Below, in pieces: positions 1-10,840 of a stretch of 64,000 nucleotides of DNA (within the stretch, counting starts at the first letter, position 1; every line of letters begins with the position of its first letter). The translations under genes were made by a program, and so were the position numbers. Below the pieces are notes generated by a model, which was not told where the DNA came from, ran no database searches, and saw only the letters and a program-made list of their open reading frames with translations. This DNA is from Sepiola atlantica (Eukaryota; Mollusca; Cephalopoda; Sepiida; Sepiolidae): positions 41,888,288-41,952,287 of the forward strand of contig OY744544.1 in assembly GCA_963556195.1 (NCBI GenBank), given 5' to 3'.

Positions 1-145
1 ACATTGGGTACTTACGAGAAGGACCACGAGAAGGTTGCCAACATTCCTAAGTGAAAGTGATACTGTGGAGCCGACTGGATTCGAACTTGGAACACCCAGG
101 TCTTCAGTCCGTATCGTTATCCACATAACCACCGCCACCTGTGAC
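1..145 (-). repeat. tRNA-derived SINE, copy 1
   Basis: Read on the minus strand, this begins GGTGGCGGTGG and contains an A-box-like TGGTTATGTGGATAACG and a B box (AAGTTCGAATCC), the spacing expected of a pol III promoter in a tRNA-derived head. It is followed by a tail shared with the copy at 832-972 (GTTGGCAACCTTC, then GTGGTCC and GTAAGTACC). Both the tail and the B box recur, so this is a dispersed SINE and not a functional tRNA. The copy is probably cut by the window edge. Confidence 0.7.
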
Positions 146-571
146 CCAACGGCTTACGGGATATATTTTTGTATTTTACACTGATGCTCCCAATTTTTTT
201 TGATGGTGTAGCATTATTGGACTAGACTATTTTTCTGAAGATGTTGAGTGAATCATTTGTTATCTGGGGCAACCGTAACTAAAAGAAAGTGTAATTTTCA
301 TGAATGAATGTTTATAGGCTAGCTTCACCACAACACGTGATTCTAAATAGAGGCTCCCGGAAAAACCAAGATGGCGGTTAAAACAAAGATGGTTGGATAC
401 CCTAGAAAGATTTCGTGACGGTCAAACTTTGACTGTGAAAGGGGGCAGATCCTTATGTACAGAATAAATAGTGAGTCGCCCGTCTTCTATGAGTTTTAGC
501 TATTTGTCCGAGAGATAAGTATTTTAAAAAAGATAATGTATTCAACCCTCGTCCAGAGAAACGCAAAACAT
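146..571. other. No recognised gene
   Basis: No long ORF and no family I recognise. An AAGATGGCGG motif (YY1/start-codon-like) lies at about 368-377, but the frame it opens closes after 15 codons and nothing else supports a gene start here. Confidence 0.4.
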
Positions 572-774
572 AAATAGTTCTCATCAAGAGACTATATAAT
601 AAATAGTTCCCATCAAGAGACTATATAATAAATAGTTCTCATCAAGAGACTATATAATAAATAGTTCTCATCAAGAGACTATATAATAAATAGTTCTCAT
701 CAAGAGACTATATAATAAATAGTTCTCATCAAGAGACTATATAATAAATAGTTCTCATCAAGAGACTATATAAT
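572..774. repeat. 29-bp minisatellite, 7 copies
   Basis: Seven head-to-tail 29-bp units beginning AAATAGTTCTCATCAAGAG and ending CTATATAAT. Only the second unit differs (CCC for CTC). The near identity implies recent amplification. The period is not a multiple of three and there is no ORF through the array. Confidence 0.95.
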
Positions 775-831
775 AACAGTTTAGACTTTGAGAAGCCAAT
801 TCCTCTACTGGGATTTTAGCAGAACAAGGTT

Positions 832-972
832 TTCACGGGAGGTTGCGGTAGTGAAATAAATACCGACGCTAATTAATGACGTGTGCCAAGTTCGAATCCT
901 GTCGGTCTCAGAGCACCACTTTGACTATGGGTGTTAGCAACCTTCACGTGGTCCCTCCCGTAAGTACCTGAT
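832..972 (+). repeat. tRNA-derived SINE, copy 2
   Basis: The plus strand carries the same B box (AAGTTCGAATCC at about 888-899), then a 'tcggtctcagagcacc' linker and the shared tail (TTAGCAACCTTCACGTGGTCC, CCGTAAGTACC). The A-box half is weaker than in copy 1. The same family in opposite orientation within 1 kb of copy 1. Confidence 0.65.
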
Positions 973-1480
973 TCTAGAAAAAATGGGGAAACCGATGTTA
1001 ACAATAAAGAATCAAGCTGGTCAAAAAGTGATACCATAAGAATTCACGTTTAATTTTAAGGTTTTAACGCTATTTAACCCATGACTAGAAAGAATTAAGA
1101 GATCCTTACTTTTCCAAAGGGTATTATCTCGAAACTGAGCATAAAAACTTCAAAAATGATTCTCCACGATCGTGAAAGCAATTGTCAAGGCGGATTTGAA
1201 AAACTATTAACCATTGGGTTTTCTTTTCTTTAACGGAGTAATATATTTTCGTTGCTAGATCAGATGAAGAGCAGAAATAGCGTAGAACATACTGTGGTGG
1301 AATTAGATAAATTCCAAAAATGAGAGTAAAAATGCATTTAGAGGACATTTTTGGAAATAATCAGGTGAACTATTTAACAGAATTTGATCTGCATCTTGAT
1401 ATTGTATCATCAGTGTAAACGTTCTATGTTATGTTTATTATGGTTAAATTAAAAGGTTAGTAAAAAAACGATGCCAAAAT
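973..1480. other. No recognised gene
   Basis: AT-rich sequence with short frames only. I see no motif or repeat that matches elsewhere in the window. Confidence 0.4.
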
Positions 1481-1485
1481 AAGCA

Positions 1486-1545
1486 TTACTACTACTACTA
1501 GAAATAATAACAACAATAATAATAATTAATAATAATAACTACTGG
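1486..1545. repeat. (TAC)n/(TAA)n trinucleotide tract
   Basis: Impure ACT and AAT triplets. The tract lies directly upstream of an R4-like 3' fragment, the same association seen at 35.87 kb. Confidence 0.8.
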
Positions 1546-1682
1546 AAATAATTACTGAAAATCTGGGGAGACTTATTTAGAAATCTGGGGATACTTGTTG
1601 TCACTCAGACTCCAGGGAACACCTCTGGTGATTATCAGTGAGCAATGACTGATGACGGCCTGTGTGATAACTCGTAGTGTGA
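1546..1682 (+). mobile_element. R4-like retrotransposon 3' UTR fragment
   Basis: The segment containing TTGTTGTCACTCAGACTCCA and GTGTGATAACTC matches the last 100 bases of the large R4-like element at 35757-35857. It is a severely 5'-truncated copy made only of 3' UTR. A short part of the module ('aatctgggga') is duplicated at its start. Confidence 0.75.
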
Positions 1683-1698
1683 AAGAAAAACATTTTTA

Positions 1699-1746
1699 AA
1701 TGATGATGATGATGATGATCATCATCATCATCATACTCATCATCAT
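1699..1746. repeat. (ATG)n/(CAT)n palindromic triplet tract
   Basis: ATG repeats switch at a central GATC to CAT repeats, so the tract is its own reverse complement and could form a hairpin. Confidence 0.85.
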
Positions 1747-1949
1747 CGACCAAGATATCCGAAAAGAGGTAAAAAGCAGAAAAACGAACATTGCCATGGC
1801 ATGGACCGGCTACAAGGCAATTGCATAAGCATGGATTTTATTTATTTTCGAAATTTTACAAAAATGTTCACAGTGTGGTAAATTTAAGCATGGATTATTG
1901 AATGTTTAAGGATTTATAAAATGCCTGAATAATTTGTTAGCTTTATGAA

Positions 1950-2915
1950 GAAACAAATGGAAACATGAAGACCTGACAAAGATAAGAATACAAAGACGCA
2001 TTTAACATGGAGGCGTCCTGTCACCACTACTTTTATCATAGTCATGATTTCACTGAAAAGCACACCCAATGCAATGTCGGATATACATACACAGACGCAA
2101 AGGAAAAATTAAACCAGATAATGTATATACGACCCAAAACCATTCGTAAAAAAAGAAACTTGAGATGCTGATAAATAAGACCAGGGCATTCAAAAGAAAT
2201 TCTGAATAGGAAAATGTGCACTGCTGGAAATAAAAAGGGGGAACATGAAACAACTGAAATCGAACTGGCAAGCATTTGGGAGTTTTGGAAGTGAACACCA
2301 TTAAATACTCGAAAACACAAGCAAAGCTCAGCTATATAGTAGCTATATAGTAGAAACGTAATAAAAGGATTAAATACTTGGTAATTTAGCTAGTAAGATA
2401 TTCTGGATAAACTTGAGAAAAGAAAAACTCTGGCATCTGGACGAAAAATCTAGACAACTAATGACCATGCACAATGCACGGAACCCTGATGGTTCTATGT
2501 TAAAAGGAGAACAGGAAGAAAGTGACTGGTAAGTATAAAAGAAGTTGTAGATGTTATAAAAAAGAACTAAAAAAAACATAACCCGAAATACAGAAAGAGA
2601 GATGATCGCTGCAAGAGTCTTCACCCAAATGAACAATACGGAGAGCAGCAAAACTGGAAACAAAAAGGCAGCAAAGAAAAATTGGAAATAAAGCAGCTAC
2701 AAAAATTATTAATAAGGTTGATCATAAAAGAGGCATAGACATGGCTACGAAAATGACACTTGAACAGAGAAACGGAATCGTTACTGACAGCCGCACAAAA
2801 CACCGCGATCAGAGCAAACTATATAAAATCCAAGATAGACAAAACTCAGTAAAACAGTAAATATAGACTCGGTGGGCAAAGAGATAAACAGTATCATTTG
2901 AATAATTAACAAGAG
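1950..2915 (+). pseudogene. Decayed R4-like reverse transcriptase fragment
   Basis: This stretch aligns in order with 33815-34920 of the larger R4-like element. Examples are the 'gaaacatg' block, GTCACCACTACTTTTAT, GAAAAATGTGCACTGCTGG, the AACTAATGACCATGCACAATG block (residues TMHNA) and the 'acagagaaacggaat' block. It covers the end of the RT palm and thumb through the start of the zinc-knuckle region. Stops and indels occur in every frame, so it is a dead relic. There are short minus-strand ORFs here (for example 2370-2663), but they are antisense shadows of this RT sequence. Confidence 0.75.
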
Positions 2916-3079
2916 AAGATTTCCTTAAATCATACAATTGTTCATCGTTAACAACTTGGAAGGCATCTTATGTTTTGAAATGGGTGGCTCGTGAATTGTC
3001 TGAAGACTGCCGTAGATCCTCAGCTGAGATCTCTAGACAGATTCATGAGAGATCCATTTATAGTAATGTCTAATACAAA

Positions 3080-3640
3080 CCATTCACAAACAAAACGGTA
3101 AAAGCATCAAGTCCGTCCAAGAATTTGTATACTTCGACAGCAGCAGCCAGTCAGCAGAAAGAGACATCAAAATCCGCAAAAGCAAAACCTGAGGTATCTT
3201 TGATGGACTGTGCACCATCTGGAGGTCCTATCTAACTGAAAATCTGAAGAGGGACCATTTTAGGGCCATGGTGGAATTTGTCTTGCTCTACAGTTCGAGA
3301 GATTTAACACTGACGAAACAGCAAGAAGCATCACCTGAAAGAACTTATACAAGGATGCTACGAGTTACATTGTGCATGAGATGGAGGAAATGTCCAACCA
3401 AGAAACACCTATGTGGACACCTTCCTTCTATCTCAGTCTCACGAAGTGCGAAAAGGCTTCGACTTGCGGGTTACTCTTGGATCAGTAAATCAAAACTTGT
3501 GGGTGACACTCTCCTATGGGATATATTGCGTGGCAAAAAATCGGTTGGAAGACCTCATCACACCTACATTGACCAACTTGTAGAAGACTACTGATATTAT
3601 CTGGAGAACGTGCCGACATCGATGTTTAACACAAATTGTT
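3080..3640 (+). pseudogene. Non-LTR retrotransposon RT C-terminal remnant
   Basis: The translation follows the C-terminus of the 'endonuclease-reverse transcriptase' non-LTR class common in invertebrates. A decayed SIKSVQEFVYF segment is followed from 3268 by an ORF with VLLYSSRDLTLTKQQE, ERTYTRMLRVTL, PTKKHLCGHLPSIS, RLRLAGYSW, VGDTLLWD and KKSVGRPHHTYIDQLVED. The usual motif is LLYGSETWTLTK, so the SETW part is degraded here. The upstream RT palm is absent, so this is a 5'-truncated insertion. The exact clade (RTE-like or jockey-like) is not settled by this fragment. It is unrelated to the R4-like pieces beside it. Confidence 0.75.
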
Positions 3641-4254
3641 GTAGGGAAGGAGTCAACTGCACGAATCATTTTTCCTATAAGAAATTTATCCGCCCAGCCT
3701 ATTTATCAATGATCCCGGATTTTTTAAAGTTACGGTGTAAAGAGGGGTTATAAAGTGACCGTTTGCAAGCATTAACGATGGATAATGTATGGGCCTAACT
3801 CCTTGCATTCATGCTTGTTGATCTACATTTGCTTGAAGGTAGGCGAAGAAACCAACATGGAACCGCTGATCTTTAGTGTCACTAGTTTAGAAAGTTTTTT
3901 ATAGTATGCTGAAAAAAAGGTAAACTAGACGTTTCGTCTGTTTCTATAGGTTATATATGCCAAAACGTAATGGAGATATTTTGGCTTGGATTATTGATAG
4001 TAATTCTAAATTCTGTCCTGCATGTCTCGTTGCTGAGTACACCAGGCCACGTTGTTGTTGCTGCTGCTTTATACTTTCCCTCGTTCCCTTACCCCACCCC
4101 CACCCCCACCCCAAAAAAAACAACGGGGGTGAGTCTACCATCAATACACACCCGTTAAATATACTAACAACTTGTAGCATAACCACCGTTACCAAAATGA
4201 CTGTATTCAAAAAGGTTGATATACTTTAAAAGCAAACAACTAAACCAAACCAAC
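3641..4254. other. No recognised gene; C-rich run at 4091-4112
   Basis: A (CCCCA)n run followed by an A-run at about 4091-4120 is low complexity. Short overlapping ORFs on both strands across it have no family resemblance. Confidence 0.4.
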
Positions 4255-4269
4255 CCTTTCCCAGTGCTA

Positions 4270-4365
4270 TTAGTGTGTATGTACTCGTAATAGATCTGAC
4301 AAGATTCGAACTCAGATTACTGAATCCACAGTAACAACGCCAATCGTACTCCCATGTGCATAAAA
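4270..4365 (-). repeat. Possible tRNA-derived SINE fragment
   Basis: On the minus strand, GGCGTTGTTACTGTGGATTC followed by GAGTTCGAATCTTGTC resembles a tRNA-like A/B box region with a good B box. No second copy was found in the window, so this call is tentative. Confidence 0.35.
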
Positions 4366-4414
4366 CATAGTTCTTATTTTTACATCATGCTGTATCTAGA
4401 TTTCTGGTAAAAAT

Positions 4415-4990
4415 GCAGAACAACAACAAATAAATTATACCAAATGCAATAAAATTTAATTATATACAGATCTGTATACTTTTAATGTGCTGAAACTGTT
4501 TTTAAGTGTTTTATTGCAAAATTTGATTTTGTTCAAAACTGGGTACTACTCCAGAGAAAGCGCCTAATTTCCGTGACTGCTCGGCCGCAGCGATCGGGCA
4601 GGTCACGAAAGAGTCCGAGAGCTGCCGAGACGAAAACGAGGCTGTCGAGACGAAAACGAGGCTGTCACGGAAATTAGGCGTTTTCTCTGGAGTAGTACCC
4701 AAAACTGTTATAGATTCTTTTAGAGCTGATCGGTTAACTTCATTAACTTGAAAGATAATTTTAAAAAGTTACTTACTCTACCACAAACCCTAAGTCAGGG
4801 GGCATGCCACTCGGAGTTAGGGTATTGTAGGATAAGTCGTTTTCTCAGCTACATCCAGGTGGCCATTTTGTTTGCGTGTTTCGATAAGACTTTGAAATAA
4901 AATTCTTACAAACATTTTCAGCACATTAAAAGTATACATCGGTACATAATTCAATTTTACTGCGTTTGGTATAAATTATTTGCTGTTGCT
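4415..4990. mobile_element. Foldback element with about 110-bp inverted arms
   Basis: The left arm (about 4415-4530) and right arm (about 4885-4990) are imperfect reverse complements. The anchor is TATACTTTTAATGTGCTGAAA (about 4477-4497) against its complement at about 4917-4937, and pairing extends on both sides with scattered differences. There is no ORF between the arms. A second palindromic element (4541-4700) lies inside, so this one is older. Confidence 0.75.
4541..4700. mobile_element. Palindromic MITE nested in the foldback element
   Basis: 37-bp terminal inverted repeats (4541-4577 and 4664-4700) start GGGTACTACTCCAGAGAAA and differ at one base. The 86-bp interior holds a tandem duplication of 'gctgycgagacgaaaacgag' and is much more GC-rich than its surroundings. 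AAAACT occurs directly outside both ends, consistent with a 6-bp target duplication. The superfamily is not identifiable. Confidence 0.75.
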
Positions 4991-6239
4991 TTTTACGATT
5001 TATCGATTGTTAACTATTCTGTACATTTAGCATATTTCTTTTGGACCATCGAAACCAGAACTCTTCTCAAGTGGAGGTACATTTATTTAGCCAACATGGA
5101 AACGATCTATTAAAATGATGGCGACGTTTTTTTTGCAAGGCACAAATCTTTAGTATTTTATACAAATTCACACAGTGAACGTCCTTTGTACACTTAGATG
5201 CCGACAAAGAAACGCAAAGAATAGCTAACCTACTTGTAACCATCCTTAACAAATAGAAGACTCCATTGTTATACCCCTTTTTTTTTTTTATTCCGTACCA
5301 ATAAAACATATTACGTCAACCTTTAAATAACCTATTATTAAATGTCTTCTGTATATTTATAAATCTGAGCCATTTGTTACACTGAGAGTAGATTAAAACG
5401 ACAATGTTATGTTCACGATAGAATAAGAAATATCTTTTAATACACTCAGTTATGTCTATGCAGTCGAGGTCTGAAGGTTAACTACTTTGCATATTGCTTA
5501 ACAAAAGAACATCTAATTAATTAAGGGTCCGTTTTTATTGTTTTCTTATCTGATGATTACTATAATCTGCAGTACTCTTTACAAATATTTTCTATATCGT
5601 GGATAAATGCTTAGCATTTACGGTAAAATTGTCTTTCCAGTCCTTTCCAGTCAATTAAATTCTGGGGGTGGCGATTTTTCGTTTTCTTTTAGGTGGTTGT
5701 CTGACTTGTTATTTGCTTTCTCGCTTGCCTTCACCACTTTTAACCGTGTCATCTGAGGGCTAGAAAAGGGCACGTGTTTTACTCGCTAACTTTTGCGTGA
5801 CGGGATGGAAGTACACAGAATTAATTATATAGATATATAATTATGCAAATAGATACATATTGGTATTTATTATAGAGTGGAGGATACTAGCGTACTTACC
5901 GGTCGTTGACCGTAATACAGTGTAGTCATGTTAGTTTTTACTTTTTATTTGTTTACATGTTTTAAACTTGTGGTAAAACAACTTCTATTATACTTGTATA
6001 CTTGTGGTAAAACAACTCCTATTATACTTGTTTACTTGTGGTAAACAACTCCTATTATATTCTTCAATTTAAAATTCGTAATCCTCCTTGGACGTCTCGG
6101 TCCGGCTAAGTATATTTTTTAAAATTGAGTATGTTACTGTATTGCCAATAACATGGTACAACGATAATAAATGAAAATTGGCTATTAAGAAGCAAAGTTT
6201 GATTCGTCAGCTTAAATGCTAATTGTATCAAACTTTGAA
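4991..6239. other. No recognised gene
   Basis: AT-rich. A short direct repeat (ACTTGTGGTAAAACAACT(T/C)CTATTATAC) is present about three times at 5968-6060. I see nothing else. Confidence 0.4.
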
Positions 6240-6262
6240 TATATATATATATATATATATAC
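6240..6262. repeat. (TA)n microsatellite
   Basis: A pure TA run abutting the left end of the mariner remnant. Confidence 0.9.
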
Positions 6263-6947
6263 ACGAGGCATGTCTAAAAAGTATCCAACCTTTATTTTTC
6301 CGTGCGAAATAGAGACGACAGGCCGGCTCCACTCTACACAGTGAAGGAACACACCTTCAGGCGCATGTGTAAATTTTATCACCGCCTTCCTACGTGTAAA
6401 GCGCTGCCTGTCGGTCGCTGAGTGAGGTGCTACACAACGTGTTCGCCGGATTACCGATTCTCTCAAGATGACTGAGCGTGTTGAGCAAAAGTACTGCTTC
6501 AAAAGTTGTCAAAAGTTTGGTGATTCTTAAAGCAAAACAATTCGTAAGATTCAACAGGTGTTTGGAGAAGATGCGATGGTGTAACACAAATTAAGGAGTG
6601 GTGTAACCGATTCAAAAATGGCCGCACATCAGCGGAGAGTGGCCAGCGTTCTGGCAGGCCCAAAACTGATCGGGGTGCAGCTGTTGTTGAGAGGGTGCGA
6701 AATTTGGCGATGGACAATCGTTGTTCGACCATGCGGGAGATCGATATGGGAACCAGCATTCGCCACCAGTAAACCGGGAACCGGATCAACTGATTTCACA
6801 AGAAATTCTTGCGGGGTGGAAGTCATATAGAATTTTAAATAAAACTCCATGGAATACACTTTTTTCTCAGATTCATTAAGTGTAGGAATTATAGTTCAGA
6901 AATAAATTACAGTTACTTAAAAATAAGGGAGTTACTTTTCAATCACC

Positions 6948-6952
<5 letters not shown>
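6263..6952 (+). mobile_element. Decayed mariner-type transposon with mismatched ends
   Basis: The left end (GAGGCATGTCTAAAAAGTAT) is a typical mariner TIR. A transposase N-terminus starts at 6468: MTERVEQKYCFKSCQKFGDS, a stop, then SKTIRKIQQVFGEDAM, a frameshift, then VTQIKEWCNRFKNGRTSAES, RSGRPKTDRGAAVVERVRNL and MREIDMGTSIRH. This is the helix-turn-helix DNA-binding part with its GRPK linker. The catalytic DDE/D domain is absent. The right end (TTTTCAATCACCCTG) is not the complement of the left TIR and resembles a different mariner end, so this is either an internally deleted or a composite copy. Confidence 0.8.

Positions 6953-7026
<74 letters not shown>
6951..7026. repeat. (TA)n microsatellite
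   Basis: A pure TA run that starts exactly at the right end of the mariner remnant. Confidence 0.95.
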
Positions 7027-7029
<3 letters not shown>

Positions 7030-7186
7030 GGTTTCTGAACTCTAAGAAGTTTCTTTGTTATTTTAGCAGTTTATATCAGTGCCGTAGTTTAATTGCTGTC
7101 AATTCTACCGTTGACTCCAATTCTTCCTAGGAATATTTCAAAGTTTTTCGGGACATTCATGTTCCACATTCCATTAAACTATTTTC

Positions 7187-7189
<3 letters not shown>

Positions 7190-7251
<62 letters not shown>
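7190..7251. repeat. (AT)n microsatellite
   Basis: A pure AT run. It borders the dispersed repeat at 7252-7670. Confidence 0.95.
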
Positions 7252-7253
<2 letters not shown>

Positions 7254-7662
7254 AAGTTATGAAAGATATATTTATGGCAATTAAACTACACAGAGGCGTC
7301 CACGTTTCATCCCCGGAGGGAATCGTCAGGCTAAAATGTATGGAGTTAGTTTTGCCGGGTGTTTTTACACGTCTAGCTAGTTAACCAATCAGATTCATTG
7401 TCGTTCTCTTAGCCTATCGTTGGGCTTATCACAAACAAAGGTTCGGTTGATTTTACTTCTTATTCCCTATTCAATTGTTCTGTGTTCTATAGGATGGCTC
7501 ATCCCTGTTTCTTTGTTGTTCTCAGCCAATCATTCCGCTTCTCTTAAATTTTCATAACGTACTACCTAGCTCTACTCACGTATCGAGCATTATTGAAGTA
7601 AATACTGAAAATTGATACATAAAAAAATATATCTCCTTATAACATTTTATGTGGATACATGA

Positions 7663-7670
<8 letters not shown>
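7252..7670. repeat. Dispersed repeat shared with 30.14-30.35 kb
   Basis: Two parts recur. 7252-7298 (TTTATGGCAATTAAACTACA) is the reverse complement of about 30188-30235, and 7558-7672 matches 30229-30345 in the same orientation ('gaagtaaatac', AAAATTGATACATAAAA, TATCTCCTTATA). The first part also reappears beside the TA tract at 63.72 kb. A hammerhead-like core lies at 7296-7330 on the minus strand. The interior (7330-7550) is unclassified. Confidence 0.65.
7296..7332 (-). ncRNA. Hammerhead-like core, probably degenerate
   Basis: Minus strand: CTGACGA, a hairpin UCCC-UCCG-GGGA flanked by a U-U pair, then GAAAC and GTGG. This fits CUGANGA / stem II / GAAA, but the base after stem III is G and I find no stem I complement, so activity is doubtful. 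Confidence 0.3.
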
Positions 7671-7761
<91 letters not shown>

Positions 7762-7762
7762 G
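7668..7762. repeat. (AT)n-(GA)n compound microsatellite
   Basis: About 77 bases of AT followed by GA repeats. Confidence 0.95.
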
Positions 7763-7894
7763 GGGATACGTTAAAGTTACGCAACAGGGAAAAATATCTA
7801 CATCTTTGTTACTCAACAAAAGTTTTAAAGTATTGGCACATTACCAGATTTTTGTAGCTAGCCTCTCCCTGGGAAATGATACTGACGTCATTTG

Positions 7895-7897
<3 letters not shown>

Positions 7898-7962
<65 letters not shown>
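7898..7962. repeat. (AT)n microsatellite
   Basis: A pure AT run. Confidence 0.95.
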
Positions 7963-7964
<2 letters not shown>

Positions 7965-8259
7965 CATTTTATTTTGTTGATGGCTATAAATAATTATTTA
8001 GAATACATTCAGCTTACACAGAAAGAATTACCCCTGTGTGCTATTTATAGATGTTTTCCAACTGTCTGTATTTTTTATATAACGGATTAAAAAAATATTT
8101 GAAAAATAAAAAAAAACATATGAATAGAAGCAATTTGAAAAGAAATATGCATTGGATTTACATTGTCTGGATCTTTCTTGTATCTCATAGCTCCTAATGG
8201 ACAGTACGTGCGCTGACATGCAGCGCGTCTTGGAGATTTTATTTTACTTTTGTTCGCCG

Positions 8260-8990
8260 CGAATAAGACATATTACCACTGAAGTGTCACGGGCTACTGC
8301 AAAAAGAGACAGATTTTGCAGAGAGCAACATAAGTAGGAAGTGGGGCAACAAGATGTTTGTTCACATTACATTTAAAATTTTCACTTATTTGTAAGGTAG
8401 CAGGGAGAAAATTCCAAAGACAAACGCTCCGAGGAAATAAGCTATTAGAGTAGAAACCCTGGCATCGACGGAAGCTCTACAGTGAAGGGGTGGGATTTTG
8501 CTTCTAATCGGTTGAGTCGATGATGTTTTCGTTTAGGGGGTACAAGTGCCGTAAGTTCATCAGAATCACATTCCGTGGAAGTACTTGTAAAACAAGCACA
8601 TAGATGCAACACTGCGGTGATGCGACAGAGGCTGGAGCACGACAGAAAGTATGTGGCTTATTTGGTTAGAAATTCTTTATGTATCTTGTCAAAGGGGAAG
8701 AGGCTATACTAGTGTTTTGTGCACCAGCCCAAGTGTGCCAACAATACTCAATGCACGCGCGAATGGTGGTGTTATAGGGATATGGGATACTGGTAGGTGG
8801 TAGAAGTTTTCTAGCCAGGTAGAGTAAGTTTAGCTTTTTGTGGCGGACTTGGCAGCATTTTCTATGTACTTCTTCTACTTCATGTTACTTGAGAATGTTA
8901 GGTCGAGGAGTTCGAACGTTCGACTATCGGGAAAGAGGGTAGCAAACGTTATAGGTTATTTGGGTCATCCATAACGAAAGAAAGTCTCAG
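8260..8990 (-). pseudogene. CR1-like family A, RT C-terminal fragment
   Basis: This aligns base by base with 23765-24430, the better preserved family A copy. Shared blocks include the 'ttgttcacatta' segment, GAGGAAATAAGCTATTAGAG, CATTCCGTGGAAGTACTTGT (residues LVLQVLPRNV in the antisense sense frame), the 'gtttaggggg' block and AGGTCGAGGAGTTCGAACG. The minus-strand product is the thumb/C-terminal part of a CR1/jockey-superfamily RT that follows the FADD palm. It is truncated 5' at about 8990, and a family B fragment lies directly upstream. Frameshifts leave no ORF. Confidence 0.75.
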
Positions 8991-9069
8991 TTCCAAAAAT
9001 TATTTTATCAGATAGATTCAATCTAACTCGGCGACGAGACACTGACAGATACGACCATTCCGTGTCAGA

Positions 9070-9640
9070 ATGAATTGTTTTATACTAATAAGTCACCACT
9101 TACCAAGGCCAAAATCCACTCTAAGATAAGGGTCAATGATATAGTCGGTTGTATGCTGAACAATACTATGAGAGGATTGAAAATAATGAAAAGAATGTCC
9201 AAAATTTGATGATTAAGCGGATAGTTCAACATATATTTGTTAACATTGGACATGAACACGATCATGCTGTAATCTGCAAGGAAGAAGTCCCGTGTTAATG
9301 TGTATCACAGATAGAAGCTCTTGTAAAGAATCTCTGATCATGAAAATTACAGAAAGTTCTTTGGAGTCCTGGTAGCAAGAAGGGTCCTTGTTGTGAATGT
9401 TTTACAAGGACAGGGAGCAGAGATTAGATCTTAGCCGATTACCCACCATGGAAATAAGAATAAAGTAGAGGAAGACTAAAAACGTAAACGTCTCTTCTGT
9501 GAGATATAAGCTGTATAGAAGACAAGAGATCATCCCCAACAAGATTATGAAGTCAAAGCAAGAAACGGTGCTCTATGCGACATCTCCCCAGATTCGGCAG
9601 CATTATTTGAAAGGGGGTTGAAACTAAATCAGAGCACCAC
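9070..9640 (-). pseudogene. CR1-like family B, 3' terminal fragment
   Basis: The minus strand gives decayed SHRRDV and LLYSYFHG segments, then (9080-9265) SNVNKYMLNYPLNHQILDIL and a hydrophobic-rich end with EWILAL. These are the C-terminal blocks of CR1-type RTs. The same segment is found at 49.2, 53.5, 54.5 and 61.3 kb. Stops break the frame in the middle, so this is a 5'-truncated dead copy. Confidence 0.7.
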
Positions 9641-10580
9641 TTACACTCTGCTTCAACAGAACCCTTAAATCTCAATTTCACACGATAAATATGGAAATAA
9701 TAATGGACTTGTTGCAACTGTGAATAAAATAATGTGGCTCACAATCAATGGACATTTTCTCTGACTTCTCTCCTTTCTTTTTTACCTTAGTAGACTTCAG
9801 ACATTTCCTTAATTTACACACTACACGGTGGGCAAAAACGAACCCTTTTATGGCGGGGATAAGGCAAGTCTGGGCAACTTCCATTGCTCTATCCAGGTGC
9901 AAGCTCATCACGTTCGACTCCCCGTCTTTGAACTCCTAATCGTAAAATGAGAGCGCGGGTGCGGTTTTTAGTTTGCATTTTTTCTTCCTCAGAGCATCAC
10001 TCACTTGGCACGTCTGAATCTGCCGGCAAGCTACTGAGCGATCATTTGGTGAACCTGATTCTAAGTAGATTAGCCGTTCACTATCTTCTGTGTCATCGCT
10101 GTCATTTGAGGGAGATGATCCCAAAAAGTTTTGACGCAGCGACTGCTGAATCACCACTTCGTTTACGCGCCATGTTCCGAATTTGAGTAATGGTAAATAA
10201 GTGTGTGTGGAGAGGGAGACTTTCCACTCCCGAAAGTTCCCAAATTGATGCCTCATCACTATTACAGTTTCGTGTTAAATCTAAGAAAAAATGTCGTTTT
10301 ATGGCATTTTTCTTATTATCTGAAGATATAAATTCTGTTTCTAATCAAAGTAAATAGCAAATCGGCTTAAACTAATTTCTATTTGTCCCCCTTGGACATC
10401 AGGATTTGTTCGGACAGTTCAAGATGAAAAAATAAAAAAAGTGAAACATGAAAGAAACATTAAGAACGTAATCAGCTTCGGTTGCATTTGTGAATTCAGT
10501 TGCATTTGTTAAAGATTACACAAGGGAGATAATCGGGAAAAAATAATTGACAGGCTGAACATTTGAAAAAATACTTGGTC
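9641..10580. other. No recognised gene
   Basis: Two minus-strand ORFs (9678-9911, 77 aa, and 9936-10259, 107 aa) are somewhat less AT-rich than their surroundings. The larger has an acidic SNDSDDTEDSE stretch. I could not assign either to a family. They may be remnants of an unrecognised element. Confidence 0.35.
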
Positions 10581-10689
10581 GTAATATAGGGTGGGGCCAA
10601 ATGATCTAAAACTTTTGTAGGGTTTAATAAAAAACAAATTAGAATAAATAATGAAAAAATTATTTTAATTTTCTAAATGTACATATGAT

Positions 10690-10697
10690 ATCACAAT
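10690..10697. repeat. 8-bp target duplication, left
   Basis: ATCACAAT, identical to 15041-15048 on the other side of the hAT-type element. Confidence 0.9.
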
Positions 10698-10704
10698 TAG
10701 TGAT

Positions 10705-10840
10705 GGGACGATTCCAATATTTTCCCCGATTCCGATACAATGACCGGTTCTGTCATAAATTCCCGATTCCGAGACAATTACCGATCCTGTTCTTAATTCC
10801 TGATTCCGATACAATTACCGATTTTGATTCTGATTTTTTT
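10705..10840. repeat. hAT left subterminal repeats
   Basis: Four or more copies of CGATTCCGATACAAT-like motifs spaced by about 35 bases just inside the left end. Confidence 0.75.

Noticed and set aside
572..774. 29-bp repeats as a CRISPR array
   Set aside because: No spacers between units; plain minisatellite.
9936..10259. Possible piggyBac-like N-terminus (acidic 107-aa minus ORF)
   Set aside because: The acidic stretch is suggestive but no DDD core or zinc-finger motif could be read nearby.
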